Shown one piece after another: positions 42,101-48,578 of a stretch of DNA of 64,000 nucleotides (positions are counted from its first letter, which is position 1; each line of letters starts with the position of its first letter). Made by a program: the position numbers and the translations under genes. Below the pieces are notes generated by a model. It was not told the DNA's origin. It saw nothing but the letters and a program-made list of their open reading frames with translations, and ran no database searches. Origin of the DNA: Nemopilema nomurai (lineage: Eukaryota > Cnidaria > Scyphozoa > Rhizostomeae > Rhizostomatidae); assembly GCA_003864495.1 (NCBI GenBank), contig ML133428.1:2361009-2425008 (forward strand), given 5' to 3'.

Positions 42101-45100
42101 AAGACTTGCACGTTGTATCTCTAAGCAACATTTAAAAAGGCCCTGAGGGCAAAATGATGGGACAAAGATTGCATACAACTTTCCAAGGAGAAAATAAAGA
42201 AGAAGCTACTTTCAAATTTCCCGAAACAAAGCGTACATAAGCTTCCGCCTAGATTTTCCGATCCACATTTAATAACGCTGCATTCGAAGGATATCTTTCA
42301 TAATTTGTCTTGCAAAATTAATTAACTTTTGAGACACGAATCTTTCTTACATAATGCGTGTTTGCCTGTGGCAAATACATATGTTGAGTAAGACTTGAAC
42401 CACGGGGAGATATCATTTATCATAAAGCATTTTCTAACCTTTTTGGTGTGGGTTTTTTGAGCAAAATCTTCGATTAAAATGAGTACAAACTTGAAATTGT
42501 GATATGAGAAAAACAAGCATTTATATTTAAAAAAGGCAGTGAGAGAATAAACGAGACTTTCAATACCCCCCTAACTGCAAATAACATTTAAAGATAAGAA
42601 ACATAATTCCTCTAGTAATCAATCCGCCCTCTCTGTTTACATTGTAAAGCAATAATTTTGAAGGCTAGCTGTATGTGAGAATCAACTTGGCAGATTCGCT
42701 TCACTTAGGCCAAGCATTGTTGGATGGGATGGAAAGGACCTCGAGGAACGTTCAAACCACAGAAATTAGAATTATACCTTTAACAATGCCTTACACACTT
42801 ATCCTTCTACAAGAATAAAGTCTAGTAAAGAGTAATTAGTCTTAAATTGCTAAAATTTAAGAATAATCTAAGAATAATGCCAGGTTCAACCTTAACACGC
42901 TTTATACATTTATTTACGCATTATAAATATATTTAGCATTATAAATATGAGGAATATATATGTATATATTATATATGCTGTGTGTAATCCACGCGTTCAT
43001 GCAGAAAGCTCCAGTTGTTTATAGCTCTGACTGGAGTGGAGATAAACACTTTGCTGTTATTGGAGAGAGAGGCGATTTACCAAGTGAGTAAGACAGAGTG
43101 GATTATTTTAGGCGTACATACCATGTTTGGGTTGTTAGGCGCCCCCTTCGTGGGGATGCACTCTTGGGCGTGTCCGTAGCAAGAGCAGCTTCCACGCACA
43201 ACCATTTCATACATGGCGTAGTAATACTTCTTGCGCACGACAGGACCATCGCTAAGGGCGTCGTCGCCAAGCGTGTGCAGTTTCGTGAAGTTTACGCGAA
43301 GGTTCGTAAGCTTCAGCAGCTTCTGCACGTCGTAACTATAGGGGTTCTTCACGGAAATCAGCGGGTCTAGCACTTTCATAACAACCTGCAATCGAGACAA
43401 CCTCTCTTTGAATACAGCGTTACATCGATAGCGCGGGCTCGAAGAAGAAACTTTCGTCGTTGTAAAGAAAGACTGCAGTGAGTAAAACTTGCACGATTAG
43501 CTGGTTATTAGGCCTTCAAACACAGACCTCATCTAATGCCAATACCGCAACCTCTCTAATTAGAGGCCAATGGCTGTTCTACTTTCAAACGTAGCCATTG
43601 GGGGGTACCTGGTATTTAGGGGGTGACTTGCAAAAAGTGGGGACTATTTGAAAAATATGTCAAATAGGGGGAGAACGGGATATCTTGCTAAACTGATTAT
43701 TCATCCTTACGCGGAATAAATTGCTAAAAATTAACAGACTTGCCTCTCCTTCCGTGGACGGCTCAATCCCAGAATACTTTTCTTCACAAATAACGTCATC
43801 GATCCTGTGCTGTGGTCCACGCTTGATACCCGGAAATGTCCTATCGCAATCCGAGGCGAAATACCGGTAGACGGACCAAGTTCGGCCATAGTCCGATGAC
43901 TTCTCCACAATCATACCCGCCGGACGGAAAGTCTTGAATGTCATGATAAGATGGGTGAAGTGGAACTCGGCCTCCAGATCAAGCTGAAAGAAACAGAAAC
44001 GTTTCCTCTCAAGTTTCCTAACTTTTTGAACGTGATGAAGTTCGCACTAGCTTGCTTGCATAATAAAAAAAACTATCGCAAACATGATAATACTATAAAA
44101 TGAATGAAAGTGAATGAATGAAAATTGCGATAGAATGAAAATATTATCGATAGAATGAACATACTATGAGAGAATTTTTATAAGTCGCCAAACATAGTCG
44201 AACTTATCACATCACAACAGCTATTGCCGATTCTTAGAATTTCAACCCGGAAATAAACCATGCATAGATTTTTCTCCATTTTCATGAAAGATTCTTGATG
44301 ACATTGATGTGGCCTCTTCTGTGTAACAGTGATAACACACCAGCCTTAGCCTCGTTTTGAAACATACTTGTGTTGAAGTTACACAGGGCCATGATCTGCT
44401 CATTCTTGATTAATATTTGATTAATCACACTAAGAGCAATAATGCCTAGGAATGATACAAACAGTGAATATACCTGGATAGAGACTTTCTCTTTGCCATT
44501 TGCTCCCTGCCACCATGTTTTCAGTTTATCGTCAACACTATCTGAAACCATGTACTTTGGCAAATGGCTAACTTTGTATCCTAAAGTCTGGCGATCAGTC
44601 GCGTTCGTAGAGTCGCAGATGAAGCATTTCTTGTGCTCCTTCAGAAATCCCACAATGCAATACTCCTGCTTTTCCTTCAAGCCACAGGTCGAGCTTGTGT
44701 AGAGCTGGTGCTCCCTCCCAATCAACAGATCTCCCGTAGCGGGGTAGCAGCTCCTCCGCGCGCACTGCTGCTGGGCAGCGGCTATTGAGGCGACGAAGAG
44801 GGCGGCTGAAAAAGGACATGACGGTTAAAGCCGGGGCGACAGAGCATTAAAATAAATAAAGATATCATAATGAGCGCACCTCGTGATGCGTTGAGAACAT
44901 GATGCAACAGCAAGCAACTGAAAATGCATCCCATGATCCTTTATAAGCGCAAGGCAGAAGCAAGCAGTTTTGAATAGGCCTACAATAATGGTTGCATCCA
45001 TAATTGAAGAGGATTGAATACTGACGTCACAGCGACAATTCTGGCACTTTTTCGGAGGCATTTCATAAAAGCAAATGCCGCATCACGGTGCATTAAGGCA

Positions 45101-48100
45101 AATGACCGATCTAAATTGCATTGCGGCATGTAAAGTGACGTAAGCACCCCTGGGAAGGCAGTACCCCCTTATCCGAGTTGCCATTGCTTATTGAGGTAGA
45201 AGGGAACTCGATACGAGGGCATTTGTAATCGGCAGCCTGCACACCCAAGAAGACAGACTGTTGGGGTTAGGTTTCTCGCGTCCTGCCAACTGCACGTCGC
45301 CATCCATTCAATCTGCAGTTGGAGAAGGGGATCGCATTTCGAGTATTTGCTTAGTTAAGTTCCAAACAGCCTACTGACCTTACGCTCTTTACACACACTT
45401 CAATACGGTCGAATTACGGCTTATCGAAGGTAGAGAGAGCGAAAAACCTGACCTGGTAGAATTAATGTTGAGTAGAAACTTGATTCAAAATATCATCATC
45501 TTGGCATATCACCAATAATTCTGATTTGAGTGGTGCAAGGGGGGGGGGGGTCAGTTATTTTTGTGGAGCATAACAAACTGTGTGGTATTCTGTGGCATCG
45601 ATCTGTATGAATATGATGAAAGTAGACCTCCATTGATAAAAGGAGGCCTCCGGGAAAAATTCCGTTTCGAGTCAACAAACAAGACGAGAGCCACTGTTTT
45701 CAAGCTTTCATTCAAGGGCATTTTGATCAGAAGAAAAGAGAGTTAAACCGACTGTAGTGTCGCAAAGTTGCTTCACCTCAAGTAAGCGGCTGACATAAAG
45801 GGCAAGGAAATTCTCGTACTTGCGTGACTGAATTAACAACAATTCTAGGCGCATGACCTTGGGCTCGAAGCTTAGCTGTCGACTTGCCTCTTTTCACAAA
45901 ATAACAGCTTGCTGTTACAAAATGGCGCAATATCCTGTCCGTAATTTGGTTAATTTGAGTTAATCCAATATCGCAATCTTTAATTGGGTTGAAAGCAAGA
46001 AGGCGCAGCAAGAAAACAATATGAGCTCGGGCCTAGATGCATTCGCAATCCATTGTCTTCGAGGTTTTGCAAGAATCACTTTAGGATCTAGGCAAAGCCA
46101 TTAAAGCCAATGGTTGATAAACGCCGATGTGCCCCGGCATTCGAGCCCTGCGAAGGAGAGCTGTGTCCCTTGAGGCCCCTGTGGGCTTCTGAATACGGCT
46201 CAGATCGCCTTTTAATAGAGAACTATTTTGTGCCATTCCGCGAAATTTCATAGCAATCCTTTTAGTAAATTTAGTTGCAAGATTCATCAAATTTCAATGC
46301 TAAAGTTGCAGCAGTAAATTTTACGAAATGTGTTTTCTGGTTTTACTTCGACCCAACAGAGTGCAAATGTTCTTACACAACTTCATGCCTCAATGACTAC
46401 TTGATGGAAGAGGCTTAGAAACTGGATGTGCCAAAAGTTTGCACAAGTGACAGAGCCTTTGTCCTAGGCGTTCTCTAAATATCGTGATTACGGTTTTGTT
46501 TACTGATATTGTTTGTCGAAGTTTGCAAAGGAGAATAAGTAATCACACATTAATTGAACGACCAGTTGTGTCAGCAAATGACTCTTTCTCCATCGAAAAT
46601 GAGTTCTTTTCGCATTCTTCCGGCCGTTTCTTGGGGGTATTCAATTTTTCTAAACATTCCATCCCTTTCCCGTGGCTAAATAAAAGGAGGAATCGCCAGT
46701 TTGAACTGCAGTTGGTCCAAAACGTTCCATTCGGCACCTTTTGCACAAAACAAAGACACTATTTACACACGGCATTGATGCCCGAAAAGTAACGGCCAAA
46801 TACGATTGTCGGTGCTTCTTTTTGAAAAGCTATCACTACAGAAAGCAATGGTATGGAATCATACATTTAGGCCGAAGGAATTTCTTCAGCTTCGTGGGAA
46901 GCTGAGGAGTTCTAACATGTGGTCCATGCGGAAACATGGGGAACTGTCAACGGTAATTAAAGAAATCTTCGGAGCACAAGCCGCGTCTTAACTCTGCCGA
47001 AATCTTGTCAGCCAAGCATGCACGGGTTGTCTCTCCTGTTCTTCCGTGAAAGAAAAGCCCTCCTCGAAATTAGCAAGACCGCCAGGATCGTCTTCCTGTA
47101 TTTCGCGGCGTCGGATGTTGGTTTTATGTTGGAAAAGCTGCTCGTGAAAATACCTATCCGCCAGGCCTTATTACAACGTCCTGAAGGTTCTTGGCCAGCA
47201 GTGCACCACAATGTGGTAGCGACTGGCGCTCTGGGATCTGTTGATCTCTTAGCTGAACCGCGACATGTGATTTCTGGCCTGTCTCGTGGTGATTTCCTTG
47301 GGCAGGCGCGACATAGAAAAGTCAACAAAGTTCCAAAGACAATTGCCATTCTTTTCAATATTTTGAATCTGTCTCCGCTGACCAAAAAATATTAATTAAT
47401 GACCCAAGTGAAAATTTTGGAGCATAGTTCTCAACTTTCAATGTCTACTTTCAGTGTCTGCCAAAGAAATAGACTTCACTTTGTGCCATAAGGGCAGCAA
47501 ATAGACAAACCAAATTTCATAACAGTTGAAAACAAAACAAAACTCCAGCAATTCCAGAAAGATCGCGGAGTAACATGACACATATGGGCTACATTCCATT
47601 CCAACTTAAATATAAGACATTGAGCCATGAATAGGATGAAAGGATTCTTGCATGAAACAAGAAACCCTGATTAAGCAACGTTTGTTTTTAAAAAATTTAC
47701 TCGCTGGAAATAACTCAAAACAGATTTTCGTCCATAAAGACGACTGGGTGTATTATATTTTACTCACTGACTTCAAAAAGGTTTCTGACTTGGCATTTAT
47801 CCAAAATAGGGCGTTTTTGGCAAGTCAAACAAATTTCAAAAACAAAGTTTTCTAGTTTGTTTTCGTTTTGATCAGATAATTGAAAATCTATCACACGTGT
47901 GCTGAGACCAGTTATCAAACAATATCGAGTTAATTCCAATGTTCACATTACAAAAGTGGGGGATATTTTTCAAACCGTGGGTCACGAAACCCACAAAAGG
48001 TAGATGAGCCCTTGGTCCTGGTTCAGAATAATTACATCCATTCCAAAGATAGCACATGAATAAATAGCTCAGGTTCTGTAATATTGCATTCATTCACAAT

Positions 48101-48578
48101 ATCTCACAGCAAGTTCTTTAGAATTTTTCATTTTGAAGTGATTTGCAGTTAATCGACGTGCGGATTGGGAATTAATTTCTGAGAAAAGCACTGGTGCTTT
48201 CTCTTTTAAGACCCGTTAAGCTGGCTATAAAATGATCTAGTGCATGTGTGTGCTAGTTTATTACAAATCACAGCAAGAATTAGAAACTTTGTAGGCCCTC
48301 TTTTTGCTAAACATACAGTATTATCGACTTAGCCATAAACAGAGGCAATCCGCACGGTTTTGCGGTATGCCAGGGAATTAGGCAAGACGAAATACCTACT
48401 TCGCCATGGGAACTTTCAGGCAAAATCCTAAAAAATGAAGGTGGCCTCCAAGACGAAGCTTGTTGAAATGTCAGGCGTCATTAAATTAACAAACAAGTTG
48501 TAAACATTATAAATATCACATACCTAGAGCGAAATTCCTCAACGATTTGTGAGCTTGGTTCATCCCCAGAATGCTCAT
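23979..48578 (-). CDS. LAMB: Laminin beta chain, complete gene of 26 coding exons
   Basis: The 26 exons total 5370 nt, giving 1789 residues and a TAG stop, matching the roughly 1790-residue family length. Order: signal peptide (1-29, hydrophobic [15 protein letters not shown]), laminin N-terminal domain (about 33-283), a first block of cysteine-rich laminin EGF-like repeats (about 284-555), the beta-specific LF domain (about 556-767), a second EGF-like block (about 768-1170), and the long coiled-coil arm (about 1170-1789). A six-cysteine beta-knob insert interrupts the coil at about 1395-1417. LF plus beta-knob identify a beta rather than alpha or gamma chain. The protein is secreted as part of the alpha-beta-gamma heterotrimer; its N-terminal domain takes part in basement-membrane polymerisation. 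Every junction is phase-consistent; three introns use GC donors. Vertebrate paralogue identity (beta1 or beta2) is not claimed. Confidence 0.96.
24828..24984 (-). CDS. LAMB: Laminin beta exon 25 (coiled coil)
   Basis: Residues 1676-1727, starting [20 protein letters not shown] and ending LKKISDLE. The acceptor is ATTTGCAG|CTT and the donor GAAA|GTAAGT, phase 1 out. Confidence 0.91.
25741..25917 (-). CDS. LAMB: Laminin beta exon 24 (coiled coil)
   Basis: Residues 1617-1675. It reads [20 protein letters not shown] and ends [10 protein letters not shown], methionine- and alanine-rich coil. The acceptor is TTTTTAAG|CTA and the donor AGCCGG|GTAATT, phase 0 both sides. Confidence 0.9.
26276..26468. 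repeat. 63-bp tandem repeat, three copies
   Basis: Three nearly perfect 63-bp units; the word TCGGTCAAT recurs at 26281, 26344 and 26407. The array abuts the splice donor of laminin exon 23. At 63 bp the unit is 21 codons. On the minus strand it is free of stops in the frame of the upstream exon, reading [19 protein letters not shown] units. Confidence 0.93.
26470..26611 (-). CDS. LAMB: Laminin beta exon 23 (coiled coil)
   Basis: Residues 1569-1616, reading [20 protein letters not shown] and ending LESKLQS. The acceptor is TTCTGCAG|GG and the donor CAATCA|GTGAGT, phase 0 out. The intron downstream begins with an open in-frame repeat array (26254-26469). Confidence 0.92.
27218..27447 (-). CDS. 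LAMB: Laminin beta exon 22 (coiled coil)
   Basis: Residues 1493-1568, starting [19 protein letters not shown] and continuing [20 protein letters not shown], a region conserved in beta chains. The acceptor is TGCTAG|GAT and the donor GCTCA|GTACGT, phase 2 out. Confidence 0.92.
27980..28128 (-). CDS. LAMB: Laminin beta exon 21 (coiled coil)
   Basis: Residues 1443-1492, reading [19 protein letters not shown], then [14 protein letters not shown], heptad-patterned alanine-rich coil. The acceptor is CTTCGCAG|TG and the donor ATCAAG|GTAAGG, phase 0 out. Confidence 0.92.
28336..28771 (-). CDS. LAMB: Laminin beta exon 20 (coiled coil with beta-knob)
   Basis: Residues 1298-1442. Coiled-coil sequence is interrupted by [18 protein letters not shown] and CGGGNC (six cysteines, about residues 1395-1417), the beta-knob found only in laminin beta chains. 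Coil resumes with [17 protein letters not shown]. The acceptor is TTGTCAG|GGA and the donor GAAG|GTAATG, phase 1 out. Confidence 0.95.
28998..29494 (-). CDS. LAMB: Laminin beta exon 19 (last EGF-like repeat and start of coiled coil)
   Basis: Residues 1132-1297. It reads [20 protein letters not shown], ends the EGF-like block at [11 protein letters not shown], then begins the charged heptad-patterned long arm ([20 protein letters not shown] onward). Several N-glycosylation sequons are visible. The acceptor is TTTGCAG|CT and the donor CAAAGG|GTAAGT, phase 0 out. Confidence 0.94.
29762..29861 (-). CDS. LAMB: Laminin beta exon 18 (EGF-like)
   Basis: Residues 1099-1131, reading [19 protein letters not shown] and [12 protein letters not shown], the GFGGRTC repeat typical of beta chains. 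The acceptor is TTTGTAG|CTT and the donor AAAG|GTGAGA, phase 1 out. Confidence 0.93.
30339..30541 (-). CDS. LAMB: Laminin beta exon 17 (EGF-like)
   Basis: Residues 1031-1098. It reads [36 protein letters not shown] and ends VQCNQ. The acceptor is TTTTGCAG|AA. The preferred donor is AACCAG|GCAAGC (GC type), which gives CNQLDGQC with the normal cysteine spacing. A weak GT donor nine bases further on would insert Ala-Ser-Gln in frame. Confidence 0.88.
30597..30882. mobile_element. TA-flanked inverted-repeat element (MITE), 286 bp
   Basis: The ends CCGTAAATCCTCGAAT (left) and its inverted counterpart ATTCGAGGATGTACGG (right) match except one base. Each is bounded by TA (30595-30596 and 30883-30884), the target duplication expected of Tc1/mariner-type insertion. 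The interior repeats CTCGAATAAGCCCCCC-type blocks three or four times and codes for nothing. The element sits in laminin intron 16, just 55 bp beyond the acceptor of exon 17. Confidence 0.85.
31612..31849 (-). CDS. LAMB: Laminin beta exon 16 (EGF-like)
   Basis: Residues 952-1030. It reads [33 protein letters not shown] and [16 protein letters not shown]. The GNID motif is a conserved laminin beta feature at this point. The acceptor is ATTTGCAG|AGA and the donor AAAG|GTTTGT, phase 1 out. Confidence 0.95.
32349..32470 (-). CDS. LAMB: Laminin beta exon 15 (EGF-like)
   Basis: Residues 911-951. It reads [18 protein letters not shown] and ends KLVCDACE, matching the irregular PCPCP-type EGF-like repeat of beta chains. 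The acceptor is TTTCACAG|GA and the donor TGCGAG|GTACTC, phase 0 out. Confidence 0.92.
33029..33295 (-). CDS. LAMB: Laminin beta exon 14 (two EGF-like repeats)
   Basis: Residues 822-910. It reads [35 protein letters not shown] and GYYGDATK. The acceptor is TTTTCAG|CC. The frame-consistent donor is AAAG|GCGAGT, a GC donor. The nearby GT five bases further in would put exon 15 out of frame. Confidence 0.93.
33688..33849 (-). CDS. LAMB: Laminin beta exon 13 (EGF-like)
   Basis: Residues 768-821. It reads [34 protein letters not shown] and YGFSSQGCK, a typical laminin EGF-like repeat. The acceptor is TTTTCAG|CT and the donor AAAG|GTATGC, phase 1 both sides. Confidence 0.95.
34438..34627 (-). CDS. 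LAMB: Laminin beta exon 12 (end of LF domain)
   Basis: Residues 705-767. It reads [15 protein letters not shown], then [12 protein letters not shown] and [12 protein letters not shown], leading into the second EGF-like block. The acceptor is CTTTCAG|ATT and the donor CTCC|GTAAGT, phase 1 out. Confidence 0.93.
35221..35457 (-). CDS. LAMB: Laminin beta exon 11 (LF domain)
   Basis: Residues 626-704. It reads [20 protein letters not shown] and ends PDEVILIDS, again the LF domain. The acceptor is ATGGCAG|GGG and the donor GATTCG|GTAAGA, phase 0 both sides. Confidence 0.93.
36010..36326. repeat. Purine-rich AGAAGAACACGCAT array in laminin intron 10
   Basis: About 20 imperfect copies of a 14-17-bp unit AGAAGAACACGCATAGA, almost pure A/G/C on the plus strand. 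It gives long open but meaningless frames on the minus strand, rich in Ser, Phe, Cys, Val and Leu. It fills about 300 bp of the intron between exons 10 and 11. Confidence 0.92.
36364..36525 (-). CDS. LAMB: Laminin beta exon 10 (LF domain)
   Basis: Residues 572-625, including [19 protein letters not shown] and the ending [11 protein letters not shown] domains of beta chains have the same W-TG-G pattern. The acceptor is CTGTCAG|GT and the donor CGTCAG|GTACAG, phase 0 both sides. Confidence 0.93.
36902..37123 (-). CDS. LAMB: Laminin beta exon 9 (end of first EGF-like block, start of LF domain)
   Basis: Residues 498-571. EGF-like repeats end with [15 protein letters not shown], and the beta-specific LF domain opens with [17 protein letters not shown]. 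The acceptor is ATTCACAG|CC and the donor GGCTCG|GTGGGT, phase 0. The open frame continues past the donor, but skipping to exon 10 restores the conserved order. Confidence 0.92.
37124..38168 (-). other. LAMB: Laminin beta intron 8 with GC-rich repeat-like patch
   Basis: About 1.0 kb. Positions 37780-38010 contain several GGGGCCCC-type palindromic blocks (for example near 37863, 37950 and 37980) and a twice-occurring CCTAGG. This composition is unlike the flanks and probably reflects an old transposon. No ends or duplications can be defined. Confidence 0.5.
38169..38278 (-). CDS. LAMB: Laminin beta exon 8 (EGF-like)
   Basis: Residues 461-497. It reads [15 protein letters not shown] and [15 protein letters not shown], part of the fourth EGF-like repeat. 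The acceptor is GTCTTCAG|CG and the donor TGTTTT|GTAAGT. It leaves in phase 0. Confidence 0.93.
38684..38825. mobile_element. Probable short inverted-repeat (hairpin) element in laminin intron 7
   Basis: The arm at 38684-38721, containing AAACAATGTTGTGTA next to a CCCCTCGCCCC tract, pairs imperfectly with the inverted arm at 38791-38825 (TACAACATTGTTTAAGGGGG followed by CAAGGGGGTT). About 70 bp of A-rich sequence separates them. No coding capacity. Target-site duplications are not clear, so the ends are approximate. Confidence 0.6.
38952..39131 (-). CDS. LAMB: Laminin beta exon 7 (EGF-like)
   Basis: Residues 401-460, starting [18 protein letters not shown] and ending [10 protein letters not shown], the third EGF-like repeat. 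The acceptor is GTTGCAG|CC and the donor CGAT|GTGAGT, phase 1. Confidence 0.95.
39914..40102 (-). CDS. LAMB: Laminin beta exon 6 (EGF-like)
   Basis: Residues 338-400. It reads [18 protein letters not shown] and ends DLSDPKVCL, the second EGF-like repeat. The acceptor is TTCCCAG|AA and the donor CTGC|GTATGT, phase 1 both sides. Confidence 0.95.
40627..40747 (-). CDS. LAMB: Laminin beta exon 5 (EGF-like)
   Basis: Residues 298-337. It reads [19 protein letters not shown] then FNDLPWRPA, the conserved first EGF-like repeat of beta chains. The acceptor is TCCACAG|GTC and the donor AGAA|GTGAGA, leaving in phase 1. Confidence 0.94.
40748..43121 (-). other. LAMB: Laminin beta intron 4 (2.4 kb)
   Basis: AT-rich intron. 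Apart from ATATAT low complexity at about 42900-42980 I see no structure and no exon-like sequence. Confidence 0.65.
43122..43385 (-). CDS. LAMB: Laminin beta exon 4 (end of N-terminal domain, start of first EGF-like repeat)
   Basis: Residues 210-297. It contains [19 protein letters not shown], then the transition [11 protein letters not shown] into the first laminin EGF-like module. The acceptor is ATTGCAG|GTT and the donor AACATG|GTATGT, both phase 0. Confidence 0.95.
43744..43983 (-). CDS. LAMB: Laminin beta exon 3 (laminin N-terminal domain)
   Basis: Residues 130-209. It contains [19 protein letters not shown] and [17 protein letters not shown], core strands of the N-terminal domain, and ends EPSTEGE. 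The acceptor is TTTCAG|CTT. The donor is GAGAG|GCAAGT, a GC rather than GT donor; the next exon joins in phase 0 as [10 protein letters not shown]. Confidence 0.94.
44474..44805 (-). CDS. LAMB: Laminin beta exon 2 (end of signal peptide, laminin N-terminal domain)
   Basis: Residues 19-129. It completes the signal peptide and continues [19 protein letters not shown], the diagnostic opening of a laminin beta N-terminal domain, with CFICDSTN further on. The acceptor is TTTTTCAG|CC and the donor ATCCAG|GTATAT, phase 0 out. Confidence 0.95.
44806..48523 (-). other. LAMB: Laminin beta intron 1 (3.7 kb)
   Basis: First intron. It holds a guanine run at about 45541-45551 and the coding-like remnant at 46990-47395. 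No further laminin exon is visible. Confidence 0.7.
46990..47395 (-). pseudogene. Unidentified stop-interrupted coding-like remnant
   Basis: One minus-strand frame reads protein-like in pieces. From about 47390 it gives [18 protein letters not shown] and runs to a stop. After three in-frame stops it gives [17 protein letters not shown] and [19 protein letters not shown]. The stretch is more GC-rich than the surrounding intron, and 125-residue frames are also open on both strands in other phases. It has no visible introns, consistent with a decayed retrocopy or transposon fragment. I could not identify a family, so both the call and strand are tentative. Confidence 0.35.
48524..48578 (-). CDS. 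LAMB: Laminin beta exon 1 (start and signal peptide, first part)
   Basis: Eighteen codons, [18 protein letters not shown], with donor CTAG|GTATGTG in phase 1. Joined to exon 2 it makes a classic signal peptide with a hydrophobic core and predicted cleavage after AAA at residue 29. A second in-frame ATG (48563) at residue 6 could be the true start. The upstream transcript end is unknown. This exon was found by looking for a phase-1 donor with a signal peptide, so it is less certain than the rest. Confidence 0.75.

Noticed and set aside
43077..43121. Extension of laminin exon 4 past MVCTP
   Set aside because: A strong donor GTATGT and phase-0 joining to the conserved VHGQCNC exon show that this is intron.
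47018..47395. 125-residue plus-strand open frame in laminin intron 1
   Set aside because: The protein has no recognisable motif. The same DNA is open on both strands, and the more protein-like reading is the stop-interrupted minus frame.
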